Assembly (NCBI GenBank): GCA_963746275.1
Contig: CAVVAX010000011.1
Location: 104,661 to 168,660 of the forward strand
Length of the DNA: 64,000 nucleotides
Direction: 5' to 3'
Origin: JAEULH01 sp963746275
GTDB taxonomy: Bacteria; Pseudomonadota; Alphaproteobacteria; Rhodospirillales; Defluviicoccaceae
Part shown: piece after piece, positions 56,681-64,000 of the stretch
Numbering within the stretch: the stretch's first letter is position 1
How the letters are laid out: every line of letters begins with the position of its first letter
Position numbers and translations under genes: made by a program
The notes under the pieces: model-generated
Told to the model about the DNA's origin: nothing
The model's database searches: none
What the model saw: the letters and a program-made list of their open reading frames with translations, nothing else

Positions 56681-57233
56681 TTTTCACCACAAGAAAATGA
56701 TACACTTCAAATGCGCGAGTAAGGCGAGTTCTTGAAGGCCGCCGCATGGCCGTAATTATGCGGCGGCGGCAGACGTGTTGGCGTGCCAACGTAGGAACGC
56801 TTCCGCATGGCCCGAAATTTGGGCCGCTATAGGGCGACTGCACTGCGCCGCCCCGCCCCGCCCGACCGGTCGCCAAGCTGCCGGCGCTGCGGGTTGCGGC
56901 AAAGCAGCAGGCGGCGCTTGTATATCCGCGCCGCACCGGCCTGACGAAGCGGCTCGCTAACCCCACGAGCCACCACTGGCCCATTAAGGGTAGCAGAGCC
57001 CGCTGGCCATCACGCCAAGCGAGCACGGGCGGTCGCAGCACGGCGGCGAGGGTCGCGGCGGCCGGCTCCCGTCGGCATGATCCGCCGTCGGGTTATGACG
57101 GGCTTTGCGGGCGCATGTCCCGCCATCGCGCCGGAGCATGGCGCGCGGATCGCGAAGATCGCGCGGGACGCCGGACGGCGGCAATGTCGATGCTGCGACC
57201 GGTCGCGACCGGGCGTCTGGCGAACGCCTCAGA
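56681..57233. other. Intergenic region upstream of the beta-helix gene with two dyads
   Basis: About 550 bp. The 56660-56730 part is AT-rich and probably the promoter of the beta-helix gene (minus). Two inverted repeats follow: GTTGGC-GT-GCCAAC (56777-56790, exact) and GGCCC-GAAATTT-GGGCC (56809-56825, nearly symmetric). They could be operators. The rest, toward the glutathione-transferase-like gene stop, holds no recognised feature. Confidence 0.45.
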
Positions 57234-58207
57234 TCATAATCCGCGTTCCAATGCCGTCGGGATACGCTCGCGGCCGTGCGGGGTCGTGAAGTCGAGCAGT
57301 GGGCCCTTCGGCACGACCCCGGTGGGGTTGATGGTCTTGTGGCTGCCGTAGTAGTGCGCCTTGATGTGGTCGAAGTGCACCGTCTCGGCGACGCCCGGCA
57401 CCTGGTAAAGCTCGCGGACGTAGCCCCAGAGGTTGGGGTAGTCGACGATGCGGCGGAGGTTGCACTTGAAGTGGCCGACGTAGACGGCGTCGAAGCGAAC
57501 CAGCGTCGTGAACAGCCGCCAGTCCGCCTCGGTGATCTGCGTCCCCGCAACGTGGCGCTGCCGGCCCAGCCGCTCCTCGACGGCGTCGAGGCTCGCGAAC
57601 AGCGCGGTGACGGCCTCCTCGTAGGCGTCCTGGCTGGTGGCAAAGCCGGCGCGGTACACCCCGTTGTTGACGGTGCGATAGACCCACTCGTTGACGGCGT
57701 CGATCTCGGCGCGCAGCGGCTCCGGGTAGAAGTCAGGCCCGGTGGCCCCAATCGCCGCGAACTCGCTGTTCAGCATCCGGATGATCTCCGGCGGACTCGT
57801 TGTTGACGATCGTCCGCCGTTTGCGATCCCAGAGCACCGGCACGGTGACGCGCCCGGAGTACCCGGCGTCGGCCGTGCGTGTAGACCTCGTGGAGGAAGC
57901 GAGCGCCGTTGATCGGATCGGCCCCGGCAGCCAGCGTCCAGCCGTGCTCGAGCATCAGCGGCTCGACCACCGACACGGAGATCGTTGCCTCCAGGCCCTT
58001 CAGCGCTCGAAAGATCAGGGTGCGGTGGGCCCACGGACAGGCATAGGAGACGTAGAGGTGGTAGCGCCCGGCCTCGGCCTTGAAGCCGGACGAACCATCC
58101 GCGGTGACGCGGTCGCGGAAGCGGCTGTCGGCGCGGACGAAGCGGCCACCGGTCGAGGCGGTGTCGTACCAGCGGTTCTGCCAGACGCCGTCGACGAGAA
58201 GGCCCAT
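57234..58207 (-). CDS. Glutathionyl-hydroquinone reductase-like GST (two frameshifts)
   Basis: About 323 residues after +1 changes near 57877 and 57795. Xi-class/YqjG-type glutathione transferase: SYACPWAHRTLIFRALKG carries the catalytic Cys of CPWA, followed by GRVTVPVLWDRKRRTIVNNES and AEIIRMLNSEF, then an all-helical domain (EADWRLFTTLVRFDAVYVGHFKC and NLWGYVRELYQVPGV). These enzymes reduce glutathionyl-hydroquinones to hydroquinones in the cytoplasm. It starts 15 bp after wrbA on the same strand, so the two quinone-handling enzymes are co-transcribed. Confidence 0.88.
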
Positions 58208-58222
58208 GTTTTCCTCCCGTCC

Positions 58223-58825
58223 TCAGGCCGACAGCTTGGCGGCAATGCTGGCCACGTGCCGGCCCTGGAAGCGGGCAAGCTCGAGCTCGTTGGCGCTCGG
58301 CATGCGTGAGCCATCCCCGCCGGCGATCGTGGTCGCGCCGTAGGGCGAGCCGCCGGTGATCTCGTCCATGGTCATTTGCCCGGCGGCGGCGTAGGGGAGG
58401 CCGACGATCACCAAGCCGAGATGCAGAAGGGTGGTGTGGAACGAGGTAAGCGTCGTCTCCTGGCCGCCGTGCTGGGTCGCGGTGCTGGCGAAGACGCTGC
58501 CGACCTTGCCGTTCAGCGCGCCTCTCAGCCACAGCCCGCCGGTCTGGTCGAGGAAGTTGCGCATCTGCGCGCACATGTTGCCGTAGCGGGTCGGCGTGCC
58601 GAAGACGATGGCGTCGTAGTCGGCAAGCTCGGCTGGCTGCGCGACCGGCGCCCTCTGGTCGAGTTTCATGTTCGCCTTCTTCGCGACCTCCTCGGGCACC
58701 AGCTCCGGGACGCGCTTGATGTCGACCTGGGTGCCTTCGACGCTGCGTGCGCCTTCGGCCATCGCCTCGGCCATGGCTTCCACGTGGCCGTAGCTGCTGT
58801 AGTAGAGAACAAGAACTCGGGTCAT
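58223..58825 (-). CDS. wrbA: NAD(P)H:quinone oxidoreductase, WrbA type
   Basis: 200 residues, one frame. Flavodoxin-like: VLVLYYSSYGHVEAMAEA is the FMN-phosphate loop, VFGTPTRYGNMCAQMRNFLDQTGGLW and FASTATQHGGQETTL are WrbA family hallmarks. Two-electron reduction of quinones protects from radicals. Normal length. Operon with the GST-like gene downstream. Upstream lies a 150-bp gap to the membrane protein gene. Confidence 0.95.
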   Translation of the reverse strand: MTRVLVLYYSSYGHVEAMAEAMAEGARSVEGTQVDIKRVPELVPEEVAKKANMKLDQRAPVAQPAELADYDAIVFGTPTRYGNMCAQMRNFLDQTGGLWLRGALNGKVGSVFASTATQHGGQETTLTSFHTTLLHLGLVIVGLPYAAAGQMTMDEITGGSPYGATTIAGGDGSRMPSANELELARFQGRHVASIAAKLSA

Positions 58826-58977
58826 GATGGCTCACTCCTCCTCTGTCGTTGCGCCCAACACGCGGCGCCGGGCTTCATCCTCGCAGGTGGGAGGCCGGCG
58901 GCGCGTGACAAATGACGTCGGCGGAACTTTATCGTCGCTGCCCTGGCGACAATGCGGCGCAGTCGAGCTCTGAGGCG

Positions 58978-61068
58978 TCAGCGGCCTTCGCGCCACCATG
59001 CCGCCGCCAGCGGTGCCAGTACCGCCGCCAGCACCAGCAGCGCCGGAAGCAGAGGAACCTCGCGCACGCCGGTGACGGTGTAGGCGTTGTTGCGGCGCAG
59101 GCCCATCCAGCCTCGGCCGGCGGCGCTCTGCCCGGGCTCCACCTGGCGGAAGCGGGGCAAGCCGTCGCGCAACCACGCGGCGCCGCCCCCGGTCGCTTCG
59201 GCGACTGGCGCCAGCACATCCGCGGTGGCCCGCAGGTCGGCCAGTTCGGGCGGATCCACCGCCCCCGCGGCCGTCCACGTCGCCTGCGCCGGATCCTCGA
59301 TCCGGTAGAGCCCGGCCTCGCCCGCCTCGACCTCGGCGCGCGCCACGCCGTCCGCACCGGGCTCCAGCATGACGCTCTGCTGCGCGCCGGTGGGGCTCGT
59401 CACCGTCGCCGTGATCGGCTCCGTCCCCAGCGTCCGCCGCTCGATGCCCAGCCGGCCGTCGGCGAAGCTTCCCGACAGTCGCTCCGCCTCCAGCTCCGGC
59501 TCCTTCATCAGCCAGTGGACCAGTCGCCGCGACAGCTCCCCCTGCGGGCCGCCGCCGTCGAAGCCGCGGCCCCACAGCCAGATCTGGTCGCTGGCGAGCT
59601 GCGCCAGCCTGCCCTCGCCGACCTGGTCGACGACGAGAAGCGCCCGACCTTCCGGCCCTTCAAGAAGCACCGAGCCGCGCCTGACCTCGGTCTCGATGAG
59701 CCTGAACCAGCGCCCCCATGTGGGTCCGCCACCCGCCTTGTCGGGCTCCGCATCGCCGGACACCCGCTCGCCCGGCAACCCCGAGGTGATGGGATGACGC
59801 TGCCCGAGCTCCGAGACCCGCGGCCGGAACGCCTGCTCGACGATGGCGCCGGTCGGAACCGCCGCCATGGCCTCGCCGAGCGTGGTGTAGAAGAGGCTCT
59901 GCGGCCCGGCGAACTCCGGGCCGGCGGCGACCAGGACCGCGCCGCCACGCCGCAGGTAGTCCGCGACCCGGGTCAGGTACTCCGGCGCAAGCACGCTGCG
60001 GGCGACGAAGCGGTCGAAGACGACCAGATCGAAGTCGTACAGCCTGCGCTCGAACAGCTCCTGGACCGGAAAAACGATTAACGACAGCTCGCGGAGCGGC
60101 GTCAGCTCTTCCTTCTCCGGCGGGCGGAGGATGGTGAAATGCACGAGGTCGACCGCCGCGTCCGACTTCAGGAGGTTGCGCCAGGCGCGTTCGCCAGGAT
60201 GCGGCTGCCCGGAGACGAGAAGAACCCGGAGCTTGTCGCGGACGCCATTCACCGTCACCGCCGCCTGGTTGTTGAGCGTCGAGATCTCGCCCGAGGCGGC
60301 GTCGACCACGACCTCAATAGCGGTAGGCCCGGCGCGGTCGAGGCGCACGGAAAAGGCTTGACGCTCGCCCACCGCGACCTCGCGTTCGCCGGCTGGCTCG
60401 CCGTTGATGCGGAACGCAACCTTGACCCGCGTTGGCTGCCCGCCCTCGGGCGCAGCGCCGGTATCGACGACGCTGTAGGCGAGGTTGACGGTGCCGCCGA
60501 CGATGCCGTAGGCCGGCGCCTCGTCGATCCTGAGCCGTCGGTCACGTTCCCCCGGCTCGCCGGTGAGGAGGCCATGGAGCGGAACGCCCGCGGGCAACAA
60601 CTGCGGCTTCGGCGCGTCGTGGAGCTGGCCGTCGGTGATCACGACGACCCCGGCTAGACGCTCGCGCGGGATATCAGCGAGACCCTCCTCCACCGCCGAG
60701 AAGATGCGGGTCTTGTCCTCGGCCGGCCCGCCGGCGGTCACGAACCTCACGTCGAGGTCGCTCAGATCCGCGAGCGCCGCGCGCACCGCTGCCTCCGCCG
60801 CGCTCGCCTCCGCGGCCCTGTCGCCGATGGACTGGCTCAACGAGCGGTCGGTGACGACGACGGCGACGTCGGGCCGGGGCTCGCGCTCCTCGCTGACGAA
60901 GCGGGGGTTGCCGAGGGCGGCGAGCAGCCCGGCGATGGTGAGGCCCCGCGCCAGCCAGCCGCGGCCCCGCTTCCAGGCGACCACCGCGACGAGCAGGGCG
61001 CCGACGATGCCGGCCGCGAGCAGGAACGGCCACGGCAACAGCGGCGCGAAGGCGATCCCGCCGCTCAC
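58978..61068 (-). CDS. Large membrane protein of the DUF58/DUF4159 block (glutamine-amidotransferase-like domain)
   Basis: 696 residues with two or three N-terminal and one C-terminal membrane helices (LLPALLVLAAVLAPLAAAWW). The middle has a vWA-like stretch (DVAVVVTDRSLSQSIGD, LAGVVVITDGQLHDAP) and then a class I amidotransferase-like domain (RVLLVSGQPHPGERAWRN, RRGGAVLVAAGPEFAG) without a clear catalytic Cys. Homologues sit beside DUF58, DUF4159 and MoxR-type ATPase genes in alphaproteobacteria. The start overlaps the previous stop (GTGA). Function unknown; an envelope role is inferred. Confidence 0.8.
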   Translation of the reverse strand: MSGGIAFAPLLPWPFLLAAGIVGALLVAVVAWKRGRGWLARGLTIAGLLAALGNPRFVSEEREPRPDVAVVVTDRSLSQSIGDRAAEASAAEAAVRAALADLSDLDVRFVTAGGPAEDKTRIFSAVEEGLADIPRERLAGVVVITDGQLHDAPKPQLLPAGVPLHGLLTGEPGERDRRLRIDEAPAYGIVGGTVNLAYSVVDTGAAPEGGQPTRVKVAFRINGEPAGEREVAVGERQAFSVRLDRAGPTAIEVVVDAASGEISTLNNQAAVTVNGVRDKLRVLLVSGQPHPGERAWRNLLKSDAAVDLVHFTILRPPEKEELTPLRELSLIVFPVQELFERRLYDFDLVVFDRFVARSVLAPEYLTRVADYLRRGGAVLVAAGPEFAGPQSLFYTTLGEAMAAVPTGAIVEQAFRPRVSELGQRHPITSGLPGERVSGDAEPDKAGGGPTWGRWFRLIETEVRRGSVLLEGPEGRALLVVDQVGEGRLAQLASDQIWLWGRGFDGGGPQGELSRRLVHWLMKEPELEAERLSGSFADGRLGIERRTLGTEPITATVTSPTGAQQSVMLEPGADGVARAEVEAGEAGLYRIEDPAQATWTAAGAVDPPELADLRATADVLAPVAEATGGGAAWLRDGLPRFRQVEPGQSAAGRGWMGLRRNNAYTVTGVREVPLLPALLVLAAVLAPLAAAWWREGR

Positions 61069-63848
61069 TGCCCAAGTCTCTCCATGATCGCCGGAAGGTG
61101 GACCTGGTCGGCCTTGTAGTTGCCGGTGAGCACGTGCATCACGAGGTTGATGCCGAAGCGGTAGGCCTGTTCGCGCTGCTGCTCCCCGCCGGGGCTCACC
61201 GGGAACAGCGGCCTGAGCGCGTCATCGGCGGCCCAGGCCCCGGCCCAATCGTTGCTGCCGGCGACGATCGGCGTCACGCCGTCGTTGATCTGCTCGGCGC
61301 GGTCGACGATCCAGACGGTCTCGCCGGTCCGCCGGCCGGGCAGGTCGGAGAGGAGGTAGTAGGCGCGGCGGACGACGTGGTCCGCCGGCACCGGCACCAG
61401 CGGCGGGATGTCGAGCCGGCGGGCGAGGTCGCGGAGCGTGGTTCCGCGGCCGCTGTCGCCCTGGCGAAGGTCGAAGAGGATGGTGCCGCCGTCGCGCATG
61501 TACTTCACGAGCGGGGCCACCGCCGCGCGCGCCAACGCCGGTTGGTCGCCGCTCAGCGGCCAGTAGAGCAGGGGATAGAAAGCGAGTTCGTCCACCGCCG
61601 GGTCGACGCCAACCGCTGGCCCCAGGGTCGCCGCGGTCCTTCGCGAGACCATCATCGCCAAGGCATCCAGTCCCGCTTGGCTCACCGCGTCGACCTGCCC
61701 GTCGCCGGTGATCACGTAGGCGAGGCGGGTGGTCAGCGCCGCGGGCTCGGCGCTGCCGTCCGCCAGCACCGTCTCCGCCCGGCCGTCGCCTGGAGCAACC
61801 ACAGCCAGCAAGAGCACCACACCGGCGATGGAGGCGGCAGGGATCGGCTGCCGGGGGCGGCGCATCAGGCCCCGCAGAACCGCGCTCAATGCCAGATCAA
61901 CGAGCAGGAGCACGAGCGCCGCCGCGAGCAGCCAGCCGCGGAGATCGCGCTCGGCGGCGTCTCCGTAGCCGGAGACGGTTGCGCCCGCGGGCAGCGGCGC
62001 CAGCGGCGCGATCTCGGCGATCCCGGCGCCGAGGTTGAGGGCGAGGCGCTGATCGCCCCGGCCATAGAAGCCGGGCGGATGCCGCGGCCCGGCGGGCGTC
62101 TCGGCGAGGGCCTCAGCCGGGATGGCGCGAGCGCCGGGCGGTGGCGCGCCGAGGGTGCCGAAGCCGTCGAGAGTAGCGAGCGGCGTCAGCGGGCTGCCAC
62201 CGTTCCCCTCACCGCCGCCGTTCCGCTCGCCGCCACCGTTCCCGTCGCCGCCGACACCGCCGCTGTAGGCGGTGAGGCGTTGCAGCATGTCCACGAACAG
62301 GCCCGACAGCGGCAGGTTCGACCAATCGGCATTGGCGGTGGTGTGGAACAGGACCAGCCAGCCGCCGCCGGTCCCGCGCGCCGTGACCAGGGGCGTCCCA
62401 TCCTCCAGCCGAGCCCAGATCCGCTCTTGCGGAGCGAACGCCGGTTCGGCCAGCACCTGGCGATGGACGACCACGTCCTCGGCAGAGTTCACGCCGGCGA
62501 ACGGGGTCCCCGGCTCGAACCCGCCGAGCCGCGCCGGCGCCTGCCATGATAACGCACCGCCCATGGCGCGGTCCCCGGGGCGGAGGCGAACCGGCAGGAG
62601 CGGGTCCTCCTCGCCCGAGCGTTCGGCGAGGCGCGGTCCGGCAAACCTGACGAGCATGCCGCCGGCTTGCACCCAGGCAAGGACGCGGTCAGCCGTCGTC
62701 GCCTCGAAGGGCCCGTGGTCGGGCACGACCAACACCGCCAGCTCGCGGGCCAGCAGGTTGACGACCTCTCCCTGCCTCACCTCGGCGAAACCGCCGAGCG
62801 CCCGATCGAGGTAGTAGAGCTGGCCGAGCAGGGGCGGCTCGCCGTCGCCGCCGTCGCGCCCGGCAGACGCCAGCCCCACCGGCCGTCGCCGCCAGCGATC
62901 GTCGCCGAGCACCACCGCGCCGGCTGTCTGCTCGCCCTCGATCTCCAGGCGGGCAAAACGCTCGCTGAGTTCCGCCGGCAGCGAGAAGCGCAGCTCGGCG
63001 GCGTCCGCCTCTTCGCCAAACGCCGCCGTCTCGCGCGCCACGACCATGCCTGCTTCCGACCAGGCCAGCACCTCGACCTCGCGTTCGTGGCGTGTTGCCG
63101 CCCGACGCAGCGTCAGTGACAGCCCGCCGGCGCTGCCCGCCGTCGCCTGCAGCAGCAGCGCCGTCTCCGCCGGATCCGGCACGACGACGCGCACGGGCCC
63201 GAAGCGCTGCAGCCGCGCCACGAACGTGGCGAGGCTCGCGGCTCGGGGTTCCTCCAGCCCGTCACTTGACCAAATGATCTCGCCGCTGCCGGAGCGATCG
63301 GTCCAGACCGCGTCCAGAGCCGCCAGCGCCGCCGCCCGATCCGTTGGCCACGGCTTCGGCCGCAGCGCCTCCAGGGCGGCGAGGGCCTCGGCAGGGGGCA
63401 GAAGCGTTGCCGTCGGCTGGGGGCGCTCGGCGCTCTCCGGCGCGGTGGTGACGACGACGAGTGGACGGTCCTCGCGCACCGCGCGCTCGCCGGTCGCGAG
63501 CATGAAGGCCTGCTTTTGCGGCCAGCCCTTGGCGGCGGCCCAGCCGTCGTCGACGATGAGGACGACCGGCCCCTGACCGGCAAAACCGCTCTCGGCATTA
63601 AGCAGGGGCTGGGCGCAGCCGAGGATCAGGGCGAGCACGAGGATGAGGCGAAGAAGCAGAAGCCACCAGGGCGTGCGGGCAACGCTTTCCTCGCTGGATG
63701 CGAGCCGGGCGAGAAAGCTGACCGGGGGGAAGCGGATGCGCCTGGGTGCCGGCGGCGTCATCCGCAACAGCCACCACAATGCCGGAAGGCTCGCCAGGGC
63801 GGCGAGTGCCCACGGCATCGCGAACGTGATCGGCCCAAGGGTCAGCAC
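61065..63848 (-). CDS. DUF4159 membrane protein with BatA-like N-terminus
   Basis: 927 residues starting at GTG 63848. The N-terminal BatA/double-membrane-helix domain (ITFAMPWALAALASLPALWWLLR) is followed by a vWA-like domain (VVLIVDDGWAAAKGW), a middle region and the C-terminal DUF4159 domain (AYVITGDGQVDAVSQAGLDAL, GGTILFDLRQGDSGRG, LLSDLPGRRTGETVWI). A Gly/Asn/Glu repeat near 62200-62260 marks a low-complexity linker. Part of an alphaproteobacterial block with DUF58 and a MoxR ATPase; role in envelope homeostasis suspected. Confidence 0.85.
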   Translation of the reverse strand: MLTLGPITFAMPWALAALASLPALWWLLRMTPPAPRRIRFPPVSFLARLASSEESVARTPWWLLLLRLILVLALILGCAQPLLNAESGFAGQGPVVLIVDDGWAAAKGWPQKQAFMLATGERAVREDRPLVVVTTAPESAERPQPTATLLPPAEALAALEALRPKPWPTDRAAALAALDAVWTDRSGSGEIIWSSDGLEEPRAASLATFVARLQRFGPVRVVVPDPAETALLLQATAGSAGGLSLTLRRAATRHEREVEVLAWSEAGMVVARETAAFGEEADAAELRFSLPAELSERFARLEIEGEQTAGAVVLGDDRWRRRPVGLASAGRDGGDGEPPLLGQLYYLDRALGGFAEVRQGEVVNLLARELAVLVVPDHGPFEATTADRVLAWVQAGGMLVRFAGPRLAERSGEEDPLLPVRLRPGDRAMGGALSWQAPARLGGFEPGTPFAGVNSAEDVVVHRQVLAEPAFAPQERIWARLEDGTPLVTARGTGGGWLVLFHTTANADWSNLPLSGLFVDMLQRLTAYSGGVGGDGNGGGERNGGGEGNGGSPLTPLATLDGFGTLGAPPPGARAIPAEALAETPAGPRHPPGFYGRGDQRLALNLGAGIAEIAPLAPLPAGATVSGYGDAAERDLRGWLLAAALVLLLVDLALSAVLRGLMRRPRQPIPAASIAGVVLLLAVVAPGDGRAETVLADGSAEPAALTTRLAYVITGDGQVDAVSQAGLDALAMMVSRRTAATLGPAVGVDPAVDELAFYPLLYWPLSGDQPALARAAVAPLVKYMRDGGTILFDLRQGDSGRGTTLRDLARRLDIPPLVPVPADHVVRRAYYLLSDLPGRRTGETVWIVDRAEQINDGVTPIVAGSNDWAGAWAADDALRPLFPVSPGGEQQREQAYRFGINLVMHVLTGNYKADQVHLPAIMERLGQ

Positions 63849-63854
63849 CGAGTG

Positions 63855-64000
63855 CTACCGCCCGTTGCTGGACAACGCCGCGAACAGGGCGAGCAGCGCC
63901 GGTTCGGGCGGCTGATCGGTATGGTGGACGGCCAAGGTCCAGTCGACGCTGCCGGCGAGGGCGCTCAGGCCGCGCCGATGCGCGGCGATTGCGGCGCCGT
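63855..64000 (-). CDS. DUF58 protein, C-terminal end (runs off the window)
   Basis: Only the last 48 codons are in the window: IAAHRRGLSALAGSVDWTLA then HHTDQPPEPALLALFAALS, the typical end of DUF58 (vWA-related) proteins. It ends 7 bp before the DUF4159 gene start, consistent with the usual MoxR-DUF58-DUF4159 order. The rest, and any MoxR gene, lie beyond 64000. Confidence 0.75.
   Translation of the reverse strand, partial: GAAIAAHRRGLSALAGSVDWTLAVHHTDQPPEPALLALFAALSSNGR

Noticed and set aside
1..64000. CRISPR arrays, tRNA or rRNA genes, transposases, prophage genes
   Set aside because: Scanned for regularly spaced repeats, TpsiC-like motifs and transposase or integrase motifs; none found.

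Overview
The window looks like a chromosomal segment of a high-GC alphaproteobacterium, most likely Rhodospirillales-like. Pointers are the aa3 oxidase block (coxB, coxA, cox11, coxC and a DUF983 gene, with ctaB, DUF420 and a small membrane protein divergent from it), thrC followed by an M16 peptidase gene, COQ7, a class I PHA synthase and the DUF58/DUF4159 membrane-protein block. The taxonomic call rests on family recognition and was not searched.

Reading quality matters here. About 30 otherwise well-conserved genes, including norD, coxA, trkH, coq7, thrC and a branching-enzyme-like GH13, are broken by single-base frame changes. Nearly all are +1, as if one base had been inserted. This pattern in housekeeping genes is best read as uncorrected insertion-type sequencing or assembly error rather than mass decay. 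I therefore give reconstructed gene spans and name the approximate shift point.

Layout. 0.3-6.5 kb (+): two adjacent Crp/Fnr regulators, an FNR/Dnr-type box and the nitric oxide reductase operon norCBQD. 6.6-23.1 kb (+): an unusual accessory cluster of 17 genes: an AGE-type sugar epimerase with extra domains, a DJ-1/PfpI protein, a benzoylformate-decarboxylase-like ThDP enzyme, seven SnoaL/NTF2-like small proteins, two tautomerases, a GMC oxidoreductase, a VOC protein, an alpha/beta hydrolase and two GH13 enzymes. It starts with a sigma70-like promoter and a perfect palindrome. I know of no described pathway with this composition, and it is the best candidate for a new system. 23.2-25.9 kb (+): guaB and a SET-domain protein. 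26.2-34.9 kb (-): a small ORF, a CHASE2-adenylate cyclase with a FecR partner, an M16 peptidase, thrC, a carboxypeptidase Taq and ctaB. 34.9-36.9 kb (-): a divergent heme-copper-oxidase-like membrane protein, DUF420 and a 36-residue membrane protein. 37.2-44.4 kb (+): coxB-coxA-cox11-coxC, DUF983, DUF2189 and phaC. 44.5-46.0 kb (+): trkH. 46.3-56.7 kb (mostly -): an exopolysaccharide region with two Wzc-like tyrosine autokinases, a nucleotide-sugar epimerase, a flippase and a secreted beta-helix protein, with dsbB-coq7 inserted on the + strand. 57.2-64.0 kb (-): a glutathionyl-hydroquinone reductase-like protein, wrbA, and the end of a DUF58/DUF4159 cell-envelope block running off the window.

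Together the genes suggest a facultatively denitrifying organism that stores carbon as PHA and alpha-glucan and makes an exopolysaccharide. No tRNA, rRNA, CRISPR array or intact insertion sequence was seen. Short palindromic intergenic repeats of several families are present.
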